DNA of 64,000 nucleotides from an uncultured Pelagibacteraceae bacterium (GTDB lineage Bacteria; Pseudomonadota; Alphaproteobacteria; Pelagibacterales; Pelagibacteraceae). This document shows positions 31,321-40,718 of the stretch, piece by piece. The DNA lies in the NCBI GenBank assembly GCA_902589725.1, contig CACITU010000005.1:24119-88118 (forward strand), written 5' to 3'. Position numbers and translations under genes: made by a program. The notes below the pieces were generated by a model. That model was not told where the DNA came from. It ran no database searches and saw nothing but the letters and a program-made list of their open reading frames with translations. Each line of letters begins with the position of its first letter. Positions within the stretch are counted from its first letter, which is position 1.

Positions 31321-32008
31321 CAATTTTTTTCCATTTATTTGACTTTTTGTTATATTTATAAACTTTAATATTCACAAATCTGTCCCAAGTAATTCGATAC
31401 ATAATATCATGTTGCGCACCTTCTTTACAGTTTCGAGCTGTGGAATGATTTTTTGAACAAAATAAGTAGTAATCATAATATTTACCAGTTGAAGGGTCTC
31501 TTACATTAACATTTTTTGGATTATTGTTTTCATGTCTAATTGTGCCATCTTTGGTGATACATATTAAAGAAAAATGTTTTGGTGATGGATGATTTGAACT
31601 AGGATATACGTGGGAACTTGAGTTGTTATTCCTGCTGCCAATTTCTAGATTAGGAACTCTGCTAGTATTCTGAGATGTATTCGGTTGTTGATATCTGCAA
31701 ACTCTGTTGTTTTTAAAATAATTATTTGATCCAACTTTTTTGTAAGTATTAAAAAAATTTTTAGTAGACATTGAGTATGTGTGTACTCGTGTATTGAGTG
31801 CCACTTGATGCATTCCATACTCTCCACTCTGAATTTCATTTTTACGCTCATTAATATAATTGATGACATCATAAACATCTTTTTTAACTGCTCGATCATC
31901 TATCCATTTTGAAATATTAGGATAAGCAACAACCGTAAATATTCCTAAGATTGCTATAACAACTAATAACTCTAAGATTGTGAAACCTTTAATTGTTTTT
32001 ATCTGCAC
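31313..32008 (-). CDS. fimT: FimT/GspH-like minor pilin
   Basis: The product of about 231 residues has the prepilin signal QIKTIKG before FTILELLVVIAILGIFTVVAYPNI (Glu at +5), typical of FimT/FimU/GspH. I place the start at GTG (32008) because AGGAG lies nine bases upstream (CTCCT on +, 32018-32022); a TTG at 32029 is the alternative. The C-terminal domain is long, basic and rich in His, Asn and Ser. FimT proteins have been linked to DNA binding in competence. It overlaps the 3' end of pilT. Confidence 0.8.
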   Translation of the reverse strand: MQIKTIKGFTILELLVVIAILGIFTVVAYPNISKWIDDRAVKKDVYDVINYINERKNEIQSGEYGMHQVALNTRVHTYSMSTKNFFNTYKKVGSNNYFKNNRVCRYQQPNTSQNTSRVPNLEIGSRNNNSSSHVYPSSNHPSPKHFSLICITKDGTIRHENNNPKNVNVRDPSTGKYYDYYLFCSKNHSTARNCKEGAQHDIMYRITWDRFVNIKVYKYNKKSNKWKKIDG

Positions 32009-32999
32009 TTGAAATAACTCCTGTACCAACTAAATCCTCTATAGATTTTTCCATAGTCATCATGCCTTCTCTTTGTGCTGTTTGCATAACACTTGGGATC
32101 TGATGGATTTTAGCCTCTCTAATTAAATTTTTAATAGGAGCATTACAAACCATAACCTCGAAAGCTCCAACACGCCCTGAGCCATCTTTTTTCTTAAATA
32201 ATTTTTGTGTTACAACCATTTTAAGTGACTCAGCTATTTGAGCTCTTATTTGACCTTGTTGTTCAGGTGGAAAAACATCAATTATTCTATTAATTGTATT
32301 TGGAGCACCACTAGTGTGAAGTGTTCCAAAAACTAAATGACCTGTTTCAGCAGCAGTTAGAGCCATTCCAATTGTCTCCAGATCTCTTAACTCACCTACT
32401 AAAATAACATCAGGATCTTCTCTCAGAGCACCTTTTAGAGCATGTGCAAAACTTTCAGTTTGTTTTCCTACCTCTCTTTGAGAAACAATGCTCTTTTTAT
32501 CATTATGAATAAATTCTACTGGATCTTCAATTGTAATAATATTTGATTGTCGTCCCTCGTTAATCTGATTAATTATTGCTGCAAGCGTAGTGGACTTTCC
32601 AGACCCAGTTGGACCTGTAACCAAGACTAATCCTTTATGTGTATCTAACAATTCATATAAAATTGGAGGCAAATTTAAATTTTCCATTAGTGGAATTTTA
32701 GTTTCTATTCTTCTCAAGACAGAAGCAGTTCCATTTAAAGTTTTGTAAAAATTTGCTCTAAATCTAAGTTCACCTAGCATTACTGCTGTATCTAATTCTT
32801 TTTTTTTTTCAAATAATTTGATCTCCTCATCAGTGCAATTCTTCTTTAACAATTCATTTAAGTTTTCATCAGTAATTTTACTATCAGGTTCAATTATAAT
32901 ATCTCCTAATGCACGATAAGCTATATCCGATCCACCCCTTAAGTGAAAATCAGAAATATTTTTGTTTTCATTAGCTAGTTGTGTAATTTTTTCTAACAT
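31989..32999 (-). CDS. pilT: Pilus retraction ATPase PilT
   Basis: The 336-residue ATPase drives pilus retraction, needed for twitching and DNA uptake. Motifs are Walker A VTGPTGSGKSTTLAAI, the Asp box ITIEDPVEFIH, Walker B DPDVILVGELRD and the His box FGTLHTSGA. It lacks the tetracysteine zinc site and long N-domain of PilB, as PilT does. It lies 47 bases downstream of pilD in an AT-rich spacer. Confidence 0.93.
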   Translation of the reverse strand: MLEKITQLANENKNISDFHLRGGSDIAYRALGDIIIEPDSKITDENLNELLKKNCTDEEIKLFEKKKELDTAVMLGELRFRANFYKTLNGTASVLRRIETKIPLMENLNLPPILYELLDTHKGLVLVTGPTGSGKSTTLAAIINQINEGRQSNIITIEDPVEFIHNDKKSIVSQREVGKQTESFAHALKGALREDPDVILVGELRDLETIGMALTAAETGHLVFGTLHTSGAPNTINRIIDVFPPEQQGQIRAQIAESLKMVVTQKLFKKKDGSGRVGAFEVMVCNAPIKNLIREAKIHQIPSVMQTAQREGMMTMEKSIEDLVGTGVISSADKNN

Positions 33000-33046
33000 A
33001 CTTAATTTTAATGTTAATTATAATTTAATTATAAATTGAAATAAAT

Positions 33047-33823
33047 TCAAATAAGTAAAATTTGATAAATTTTATCTCCATAAAAATAGTAAAAACAAGA
33101 TGATATCAAAATATAGGGTCCAAATGGTATTTCTGCTTTCAAATTTCTAGTTTTGTTTATTAATGACGGAAGGACTATTAAAAGCGCTATAATTGACGAA
33201 AAAAACAATATTAATGGAATAGATTTTAAGCCAAAAAAGGTTCCAATTGCAGCCATAAGCTTAGCATCACCCAAGCCCATAGCATCAAGATTTTTTAATT
33301 TTTTATATAGAAAAATAATTATCCATATAGTTAAGTAACCAACTGCACCTCCAATTATGGATTGTTCAATATCATAATTAAAATTTAAATTTTTTATAGG
33401 AGTAAAATTTTTTAACAAACCAAGAAAAATTAAACTAAAATTTAATATATCCGGGATTATAAAGTGTTTTAAATCAATAAAGAAAATTATTAAAAATATA
33501 ATTAATATTAGATTAATTAAAACAAAATCAAAATAATTATTAGTGAATAGATAAATTACAATAAAAAAAACTCCTGTAATTAATTCAACAAAAAAATAAT
33601 TTGCAGAAATTTTTGTATTACAGTGTCTACATTTTCCTCTAAGTAAAATAAATGAAAGAAGAGGGATATTATCATACCAAGAGATTTTTTTTTTACATTT
33701 TGGACAGTTTGACCTTCCAAAAAAAATTGTTTTATCTTTCGGCAATCTAAATATGCAAACGTTAGCAAAACTCCCAAAAATTAATCCGATAAAAAAAACA
33801 GTAAATATTTCAAAAGTAAACAA
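33047..33823 (-). CDS. pilD: Prepilin peptidase / N-methyltransferase
   Basis: The 258-residue membrane protein cleaves prepilin leaders on the cytoplasmic side and methylates the new N-terminal Phe. It has the zinc cysteines CPKCKKKISWYDNIPLLSF and CRHCNTKI, the first catalytic aspartate in FIDLKHFIIPD and the second in GLGDAKLMAAIG (GxGD). About eight hydrophobic segments follow the family pattern. The start is TTG (33823): a stop codon lies two codons before it in frame and no ATG is nearby. It is the only such peptidase in the window and would serve all twelve pilins. Confidence 0.93.
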   Translation of the reverse strand: MFTFEIFTVFFIGLIFGSFANVCIFRLPKDKTIFFGRSNCPKCKKKISWYDNIPLLSFILLRGKCRHCNTKISANYFFVELITGVFFIVIYLFTNNYFDFVLINLILIIFLIIFFIDLKHFIIPDILNFSLIFLGLLKNFTPIKNLNFNYDIEQSIIGGAVGYLTIWIIIFLYKKLKNLDAMGLGDAKLMAAIGTFFGLKSIPLILFFSSIIALLIVLPSLINKTRNLKAEIPFGPYILISSCFYYFYGDKIYQILLI

Positions 33824-33914
33824 AAGCTAAAGATTAATTAGTCCAACCAAATTTATTAAATTTGCGTAGCAATAAGAAAAAAACAACTGCCCATTTTCAA
33901 AAACTGCCTCTAAA

Positions 33915-34154
33915 TTATTTGTGTAAATTGCTATTTTCATTTTCATTATTATTGTAAAATATTTTTTTTATACTTTGTGGCTTCCATATGAAATAAAATA
34001 AATAAGGTGTAACAGCTGGTACAAAGCCAAACCATATCCATTCATCCCATCTAAAACTTTTATCTCCTTTAGAAATAATTCCATTTACCCATACTAAATA
34101 TCCAACTAGAACTATCCAAAAAAGAGAAATTGTTAAAAATATTTTAGATTTCAT
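33915..34154 (-). CDS. Small two-helix membrane protein between pilin and pilD
   Basis: The 79-residue protein is not recognised. Hydrophobic segments lie at about 6-25 and 41-58, separated by a charged Trp-rich loop (SKGDKSFRWDEWIW), and the tail is Asn-rich. It is the second small two-helix membrane protein placed next to pilins in this island, though the two do not look alike in sequence. A 67-base gap upstream contains a possible weak promoter. Confidence 0.6.
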   Translation of the reverse strand: MKSKIFLTISLFWIVLVGYLVWVNGIISKGDKSFRWDEWIWFGFVPAVTPYLFYFIWKPQSIKKIFYNNNENENSNLHK

Positions 34155-34221
34155 ATGTAAAAATAATTTTAAACTAAAGAAATATTAAGACAAGTTTAAA
34201 GGCTTAAATAAATCATATCTT

Positions 34222-34761
34222 TTAAGGAACTATCAAATCTTTCCTTGAGTATCTGTTTGACCAATTACCGCTATAATCATTATCATGTCGCATTTCTAAT
34301 CTCATAATTTTAGGTGATCCAGAAACATTCGTAATAAATATGTAACCAGCTCGCTGAACTAATTTTGTTGATGGATATCCAGAATTAGAACAATGAAGAA
34401 CATATTCACTATCTTGATTATTCTTTATAAAATAATCATTATATGGATTTTTCCATTTCAAAGATTTAAAATGAGCTGTTAAAATATGACAGGCACCTAA
34501 GGGACTATTATTACAATATCCATTAGTAACATCTTTAGAATTTCCAGATTGATCATTCATAATAACTGGTTCACCTAAATCACATTTTGTATAATTTAAA
34601 GAAATAAAATTAACAATTTCATTAAAATTGTATTTAACTGCATTTTTTTTCGCACTGACTGTATACCCATTATAAGCAACCACTCCCACTGCAGCTAAAA
34701 TACCTATGATGGCTAAGACAACTAATAGTTCTATTAATGTAAAGCCTCTATTTTTCTGCAT
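34222..34761 (-). CDS. Type IV pilin-like protein next to the autotransporter
   Basis: The 179-residue protein has leader MQKNRG before FTLIELLVVLAIIGIL with Glu at +5, then YNGYTVSAKKN. The body has the island pattern YTKCDLGEP and WKNPYNDYF, with further cysteines at NGYCNNS, GACHIL and LHCSNS. It follows the autotransporter-like gene by 6 bases, so they are co-transcribed. Probably a minor or alternative pilin. Confidence 0.83.
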   Translation of the reverse strand: MQKNRGFTLIELLVVLAIIGILAAVGVVAYNGYTVSAKKNAVKYNFNEIVNFISLNYTKCDLGEPVIMNDQSGNSKDVTNGYCNNSPLGACHILTAHFKSLKWKNPYNDYFIKNNQDSEYVLHCSNSGYPSTKLVQRAGYIFITNVSGSPKIMRLEMRHDNDYSGNWSNRYSRKDLIVP

Positions 34762-34767
34762 AGAAAA

Positions 34768-37482
34768 TTATTCATTTTTGATATTTTGGATTAATAATTT
34801 ATTTTCAGTTCTAAGTTTTTGATTATCTTTAATTAATTGTATTATTAATTCTTTCATTACTTGATTTTCTTTGTTTAACTTGTTTGCTATTAATGCAAGT
34901 CTTTCATTTTCTCTTACAACCTGAAGCTGATCAAATAATTTCTCAAGCTCTGGATCTAATTTTTCCTCTTCTTTTCTTTCCCTTGCTATTTTTTTGGCAA
35001 TTCTTTGAATTTTTTTACTAATTGATAAATTTATATTGTTACTCATCAAGTTATCCTGATTACTGTGTTCAAAATTCAAACTTATGCCAATATCCTCTGT
35101 ATTTTTTGTTAACGATAAACCAACTTTTTTTGTAACTGCTCCATTCATGCTATGATTTTGAGATATATCCTCTTTTAGTCCTGCACCATTAATATCATTC
35201 ATTTTTACTTTATCACTTAAAGTTTTATTGAAAGCTAAACCTATATAAGGTTTTAAAATAAAACCATTTTCATTATTAATCGAATAATTAACCTCGAAAC
35301 CACCTCCTAAAACTTGATCGATTGCCTCATCAACAGATAAATCACCATGAATAAACTTTGATAAATATTTTGGAAGTCTATGAGCTCCATATTCTCCAAT
35401 TATTGTCAAAGATAACTCGTTATTTTTTTGAACTTTTCTAGTTAGTTTATAATTGGAATGTAATGCTAAAAACTGACCTATAAAATTGTTTCTTATTATT
35501 TGATTAGACTCAGTTTCAATATCAGTAATTTTATTACTAGAAATACCAATCAATGGCTTTATTGAAAAATTATCAATATTTGTTTTTATATCATAACCAA
35601 AAGCTAAGTTTTCGCTTTTGCTTTTTTCTCTACTATTGAAATTAGCATTTTGCTCAAAATAAGTTAAAAAAGCTCTTGTCTTTTCCTCCTCATAATCATT
35701 TTTTAAAAAATAACCAGATATTCCTTTTGTAGTATTGTTATAAATATTATTTCTTTTAGATTGAGTATAAAATGTTGATCTTTCTTTTATATCACTTAAT
35801 GATTTAAAAATATTATTTATAGTATTACTAAAAATTTCTGTTCTGTATTTTTTATTATTACTTACAACATCTAATTCTTCTCCATAAATTCTTAAATAAC
35901 CATTGGTTTCTGAATTATCTGAGTCTAAATTTTTATTAGCATCTAATATTTGATATGTATCATTTCCACACAAATTGTTTGTTATTGTAATATTTGTTTT
36001 TCCATGTAATTCAATATCTTGATCTTTTGAAATACTACAATCTAATGTCATTGTGGTAGTGGTACTATTTAATTCAATTTCACCAACATAAGTACCCTCA
36101 CTTTTAGTAACTATTTCTAATCCTGTGTTATTTGAATTTGCCATGACAATAGAATTGTCACCTCCCGAAATAGTTCCAGAATTATTAATCGTTAAGCCAT
36201 TAAAATTTTTATTGTCGTGATAATCTCCAACTTTAATTCCATCTGCGTCACCATTGGATGCACTAATAGTTCCAAAATTATTTAGAACTACATTTTCACC
36301 AGCCTCTGCAGACGTAGAACTGTTTCCAAATCCTATACCAAAGTGATTCTGATCATGTTCACCTGTTACTGTAATGGTGCCATGATTATTTATAGTTAGG
36401 TTTTTTGTTCTACCAGCTCCTATACCGCCTGTTGTTGATGTTATTGTTCCTGTATTATTGATAGTTGTTCCGCCTGTATTTCTAGCTACTTGTATTGCTG
36501 CTCCAAATGCAGACTCTATAGTTCCACTATTAGTAATTGTATGTGAGGCATCACTATCTCCCTGTCTATCAATAAGAACTGTACCAGTGTTAGTGCCAGT
36601 ATTTGTCGAGCTAATTGTTCCTGAATTTGTAAAGGTAACGCCAGAACACTCTCTACAATAAATACTATTTCTATCTGAAGTTATCGTTCCACGATTATCT
36701 ATTGTAAGATTTGATCCAGATTCTGTGTCTATGCCATACCTGTTTGCACTTTCAATTGTTGCTCCTTGATAATTTATAATTTCACTATCAGTGAGAAATT
36801 TTCCTATTATTGGATGTGTGCCTGAGGTGGTTTCGATTATTCCACCATCATGGTTGTAAATTTTAACTCCTCTACTTTTTTTACCTTCCCCTCCACTACC
36901 TAACCAGATTGTATTATTTAGTGAAGTGATTGTTCCATAATTATTTAATATAAGTCCAACTGCAGTTGATCCTGATGTTGATAATGTAGATTGACAATTG
37001 CTATTGTTTCCACCCTGATCGCACCAACCAATATTTCGTCCTTCAATTGCATTAGCTCCCTCAGCACTTATTGTGGCCCCAGAATTATTTGTAATCGTAA
37101 CATTTTCTGCATAATCCAAATATATAGCTTCATTGTTATCTGAGTTGATGGTTCCACTATTAGTTATCGTAGTGTCAAGTGAAGACTCAGCATATATTGT
37201 TTTTTGCTTATTAGAATTATTGGCTGTTTCAATTGTTCCGTTATTTGTTATCTGTACTCCTTTTTCATCTTCAAGATCTACACTCTTATGATCATTAACC
37301 GATATTGATCCCGCAGATGTGACTATAAGAGTATCATTATCTTGACATGTTTGTTGACCTGTAATTGCTACAGATACAGTATCATCACAATTTAAAGCAA
37401 TACCAACAAAACCATATGAGGGATTTATAGTCAAAACTAAAAATTTAAAAAAGAAATAAAATATAAATATTATTTTTTTCAT
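34768..37482 (-). CDS. Autotransporter-like protein with beta-helix passenger and coiled-coil tail
   Basis: The 904-residue product has a signal peptide (about 1-24) and a beta-helix passenger (about 30-560) with around 13 turns of the form I-x-N-x-G-T-I (ITNNGTIE, ITNSGTINS, LNNYGTITS). Next is a 220-residue region of alternating amphipathic strands (about 600-820) like an autotransporter barrel (FGYDIKTNIDNFSIKPLIGIS, shortened: strands around FGYDIKTN and FILKPYIGLAFNK). Residues 823-904 are a Lys/Glu/Leu coiled coil. Known autotransporters end with the last barrel strand, so this tail is odd. It shares one base with the upstream pilin stop. Confidence 0.72.
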   Translation of the reverse strand: MKKIIFIFYFFFKFLVLTINPSYGFVGIALNCDDTVSVAITGQQTCQDNDTLIVTSAGSISVNDHKSVDLEDEKGVQITNNGTIETANNSNKQKTIYAESSLDTTITNSGTINSDNNEAIYLDYAENVTITNNSGATISAEGANAIEGRNIGWCDQGGNNSNCQSTLSTSGSTAVGLILNNYGTITSLNNTIWLGSGGEGKKSRGVKIYNHDGGIIETTSGTHPIIGKFLTDSEIINYQGATIESANRYGIDTESGSNLTIDNRGTITSDRNSIYCRECSGVTFTNSGTISSTNTGTNTGTVLIDRQGDSDASHTITNSGTIESAFGAAIQVARNTGGTTINNTGTITSTTGGIGAGRTKNLTINNHGTITVTGEHDQNHFGIGFGNSSTSAEAGENVVLNNFGTISASNGDADGIKVGDYHDNKNFNGLTINNSGTISGGDNSIVMANSNNTGLEIVTKSEGTYVGEIELNSTTTTMTLDCSISKDQDIELHGKTNITITNNLCGNDTYQILDANKNLDSDNSETNGYLRIYGEELDVVSNNKKYRTEIFSNTINNIFKSLSDIKERSTFYTQSKRNNIYNNTTKGISGYFLKNDYEEEKTRAFLTYFEQNANFNSREKSKSENLAFGYDIKTNIDNFSIKPLIGISSNKITDIETESNQIIRNNFIGQFLALHSNYKLTRKVQKNNELSLTIIGEYGAHRLPKYLSKFIHGDLSVDEAIDQVLGGGFEVNYSINNENGFILKPYIGLAFNKTLSDKVKMNDINGAGLKEDISQNHSMNGAVTKKVGLSLTKNTEDIGISLNFEHSNQDNLMSNNINLSISKKIQRIAKKIARERKEEEKLDPELEKLFDQLQVVRENERLALIANKLNKENQVMKELIIQLIKDNQKLRTENKLLIQNIKNE

Positions 37483-37964
37483 TAATCTAAAATTATATCA
37501 CCACTACAAAGGTGATTATCTTCTTCGCATCTAGTTCCAGAACATGGAGTTTGAACACAAGTCATTACTTCAATTTTTAATCCAGGTGATAACATTCTAT
37601 TATATCCAACGTGATCATCGATAGTTATTCCTCCACCATGGGTTACAGCCGGTTCTGATGGAAAATACGGATTTTTAAATCCTGATAAAGATTTTTCCAC
37701 AGCTTTTGCAACAAAGTCTTTCCAGTTGTTTAAACCTTGTTTTGAACAATCTAATTCATTATTCATTGCAGTTGCTGCACCTGTTGAACATTTCATAACT
37801 TCACTTGTTATATATTTAACTACATTTTTATGGTTCGTTGTTGCTGCCGATTTTTTTGCACTTGAAGTATAACCGTTATATGCAACTACACCTACTGCAG
37901 CTAAAATACCGATAATTGCCACAACAACTAGGAGTTCAATAAGAGTAAAGGCTTTAATTCTCAT
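37482..37964 (-). CDS. Type IV pilin-like protein with Ala at the cleavage site (first of the island)
   Basis: The 160-residue product from the ATG at 37964 begins MRIKA, then FTLIELLVVV with Glu at +5 and YNGYTSSAKK. An in-frame TTG at 37985 would add seven residues. Alanine replaces glycine before the cleavage site. The body resembles the probable major pilin (KYITSEVMKCSTG, KNPYFPSEPAV, MTCVQTPC), and adds a cysteine-rich end (TRCEEDNHLCSGD). It starts the island, 17 to 50 bases after lpdA depending on the start, so lpdA and the island may share a transcript. Confidence 0.83.
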   Translation of the reverse strand: MRIKAFTLIELLVVVAIIGILAAVGVVAYNGYTSSAKKSAATTNHKNVVKYITSEVMKCSTGAATAMNNELDCSKQGLNNWKDFVAKAVEKSLSGFKNPYFPSEPAVTHGGGITIDDHVGYNRMLSPGLKIEVMTCVQTPCSGTRCEEDNHLCSGDIILD

Positions 37965-38013
37965 ATATTTAATGAAATTTAACAAATTTTTGAAAGTAAA
38001 AAAAATTATTTTT

Positions 38014-39414
38014 TTAAGAGTGTATGGCTCTTTTATCTACTGATAAAGCGGCTTCTTTAACTGCTTCTGAAAAAGTTGGATGAGCATGACAAGTTCGGGC
38101 AATATCTTCTGCACTTGCACCAAATTCCATTGCAACACCGATCTCTGCAATTAATTCTCCTGCATGAGGCCCAATTATATGTGCTCCTAATACTTTATCA
38201 GTTTGTTCATCTGCCAGAATTTTAACAAATCCTTCTGCATCATCTATGGCCTTTGCTCTTGAATTTGCCATAAAAGAAAATTTTCCCACTTTATATGTTT
38301 TGTTTAACTCTTTTAATTGTTCCTCAGTTTTACCAATTGAGGCAACTTCTGGTGTTGTATAAATTACTCCTGGTATTGTATCATAATTAACATGTCCAGA
38401 CTGTCCTACAATATTTTCTGCAACTGCCATACCTTCATCCTCTGCTTTATGCGCAAGCATTGGACCAACAATTACATCACCTATAGCATAAATATTTTCT
38501 ACATTTGTCTTAAAATTTTTATCAGTTTTAATTCTATGGCTTTCATCAAGATTTACTCCTACAGACTCTAAATTTAAACCATCAGTGTTAGGTTTTCTTC
38601 CAACAGAAATTAAAACAACATCACACTCAAAATTATTTTTTTTACCATCTTTATCTATTGTTGAAACTACTGCGCCCGCTGTATTTTTTTCAATTGTTTC
38701 GACTTTATTTTGCATATTAAATTTCATTCCTTGTTTTTTTAAAATTTTCATAAATTCTGAGGAGATTTCTTTATCCATTCCTGGAGTAATATGATCTAAA
38801 AATTCAACAACTTGAACTTCTGCTCCAAGTCTTGACCATACAGATCCCATTTCTAATCCTATATAACCTCCCCCAACTACAACCATTTTCTTAGGTACCT
38901 TTTCTAACTTTAGAGCACCTGTTGATGAGACAATTGTTTTCTCGTCAATTTCTATTTTTGGTAATGAAACTGGTACTGATCCTGTAGCGATAACTATTTT
39001 TTCTGTTTGGATAATAATTTCTTTATTTTTATCATCCTTAATTAAAATTTCATTTTTAGATTTAAAACTTCCGTGTCCTTTAAAGTAAGTAACTTTGTTT
39101 TTTTTTAAAAGAAATTCGACACCTTTTGTAAGAACTGTTACAGCTTTATCTTTACTCTTCATCATTTTTTCTAAATTTAATTTAACTTCACCAACTTCAA
39201 TACCTTTGTTTGCTAAATGTTTAACTTTGTGAAATTCCTCAGATAAATTAAGTAAGCTTTTTGATGGGATACAACCAATATTAAGACAAGTGCCTCCCAA
39301 AGATCCTCTGGACTCTATACATGCTGTTTTTAATCCTAATTGAGCAAGTCTGATAGCACAGACGTAACCACCAGGTCCTCCTCCAATAACAACAGCTTGA
39401 AATTTTTCTGACAT
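38014..39414 (-). CDS. lpdA: Dihydrolipoamide dehydrogenase (E3)
   Basis: The 466-residue flavoprotein reoxidises lipoyl groups of 2-oxoglutarate dehydrogenase. FAD-binding [17 protein letters not shown], the redox disulfide [13 protein letters not shown], the NAD-binding [15 protein letters not shown] and the active-site [11 protein letters not shown] are present. It lies directly after sucB (start and stop adjacent), as in many alphaproteobacteria. Confidence 0.95.
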   Translation of the reverse strand: MSEKFQAVVIGGGPGGYVCAIRLAQLGLKTACIESRGSLGGTCLNIGCIPSKSLLNLSEEFHKVKHLANKGIEVGEVKLNLEKMMKSKDKAVTVLTKGVEFLLKKNKVTYFKGHGSFKSKNEILIKDDKNKEIIIQTEKIVIATGSVPVSLPKIEIDEKTIVSSTGALKLEKVPKKMVVVGGGYIGLEMGSVWSRLGAEVQVVEFLDHITPGMDKEISSEFMKILKKQGMKFNMQNKVETIEKNTAGAVVSTIDKDGKKNNFECDVVLISVGRKPNTDGLNLESVGVNLDESHRIKTDKNFKTNVENIYAIGDVIVGPMLAHKAEDEGMAVAENIVGQSGHVNYDTIPGVIYTTPEVASIGKTEEQLKELNKTYKVGKFSFMANSRAKAIDDAEGFVKILADEQTDKVLGAHIIGPHAGELIAEIGVAMEFGASAEDIARTCHAHPTFSEAVKEAALSVDKRAIHS

Positions 39415-40713
39415 TTAAATATCCAAAAATAACCTTCTAGGGTCTTCTAAATTTTCTTTAATCATTTTAAGAAAAGACACAGATTCTTTTCCATCAATGA
39501 TTCTGTGATCATATGATAGTGCTAAATACATAATTGGTCTTATTTTAATTTCACCATCTATAACGACTGGTCTTTCTACTATGTTATGCATACCTAACAC
39601 ACCAGATTGAGGTAAATTTAGTATTGGAGTTGAAAGCATAGACCCATAAACACCTCCGTTACTAATTGTGAATGTCCCACCTTGAAGATCTTCGATAGTT
39701 AATTTTCCATCTCTTGCTTTTTCAGAGATTTCTTTAATGTTTTTTTCTATATCAGCAAAAGATAACTCATCTACATTTCTTAAAACTGGAACAACTAAAC
39801 CTTTTTCTGTTCCTACTGCAAAACTAATATTGTAATAATTTTTATAGATAATTTCATCTCCGTCTATTTCAGCATTCACTGCAGGAAAATTTTTTAAAGC
39901 AACTACACATGCTTTTACAAAGAAGGACATAAAACCTAATTTTACACCATACCGAGATTGAAAATCCTCTTGATTTTCCTTTCTCATTTCCATTACACTG
40001 CTCATATCAACCTCGTTAAATGTAGTTAAAAGAGCTGCATTCTCTTGGGCTTGTTTTAATCTTTTTGCAATAGTTTGTCTTAACCTAGTCATTTTAATTC
40101 GTTCTTCTTCACCGTATTGAATTTTTCTTTCAAACGGCTTTGGATTTGCACCCATCAAACTTATTAAATCTCCTTTTAAAACTCTCCCATCTTTTCCTGA
40201 ACCTTGAATTGAATTAATATCTATATTATTTTCAACAACAATTTTTCTCACTGCTGGAGACAAAGTTTGATTTATATCTCTTTTTACAGCAACTTCTGAT
40301 TTGATTTCCTCAGTTAAAACTAGTGGTTTTGATTTAGCTTTTTTGATTTTTTTTTCATCAAATATCTTTGGTTCTTTTTTGCTAGCATCTAATTTTATTA
40401 CATTACTTTCGTTAACGACTTCTTGATCTTTTTTAATTTTTTCTTTCTTCACTGAAGTAGTTTTTACTGACCCACCTTCTTCAGATACAGATCCTAATAA
40501 TGCACCAACTTCAACTACAGAACCATCTTGTGAATTTATCTCAATTAATACTCCTGAAATTGGCGATGGAACCTCTAAATTTACTTTATCTGTCTCAAGT
40601 TCTACAATTGGCTCATCTGCCTCAACTTTATCACCTAGATTTTTAAGCCATTTTGCAACAGTTGCCTCTGTTATACTTTCTCCTAGAACTGGAACTAAAA
40701 TCTTTTCACTCAT
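39415..40713 (-). CDS. sucB: 2-oxoglutarate dehydrogenase E2, dihydrolipoyl succinyltransferase
   Basis: The 432-residue E2 has one lipoyl domain (1-77) with lipoylated lysine in [13 protein letters not shown], a charged linker, the peripheral subunit-binding domain (about 152-188, [15 protein letters not shown]) and the acyltransferase core ending [16 protein letters not shown] with the catalytic His. It sits between sucA and lpdA. Confidence 0.96.
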   Translation of the reverse strand: MSEKILVPVLGESITEATVAKWLKNLGDKVEADEPIVELETDKVNLEVPSPISGVLIEINSQDGSVVEVGALLGSVSEEGGSVKTTSVKKEKIKKDQEVVNESNVIKLDASKKEPKIFDEKKIKKAKSKPLVLTEEIKSEVAVKRDINQTLSPAVRKIVVENNIDINSIQGSGKDGRVLKGDLISLMGANPKPFERKIQYGEEERIKMTRLRQTIAKRLKQAQENAALLTTFNEVDMSSVMEMRKENQEDFQSRYGVKLGFMSFFVKACVVALKNFPAVNAEIDGDEIIYKNYYNISFAVGTEKGLVVPVLRNVDELSFADIEKNIKEISEKARDGKLTIEDLQGGTFTISNGGVYGSMLSTPILNLPQSGVLGMHNIVERPVVIDGEIKIRPIMYLALSYDHRIIDGKESVSFLKMIKENLEDPRRLFLDI

Positions 40714-40718
40714 TATAA

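Noticed and set aside
33833-33914. GGCAGTT repeats and a T-run downstream of the small membrane protein gene as a terminator
   Set aside because: The two GGCAGTT copies are direct, not inverted, so no hairpin forms.
36458-36661. Plus-strand open reading frame inside the autotransporter gene
   Set aside because: It is the complement of the Thr/Asn/Gly-rich repeats of the beta-helix passenger; no ribosome-binding site or family match is visible.
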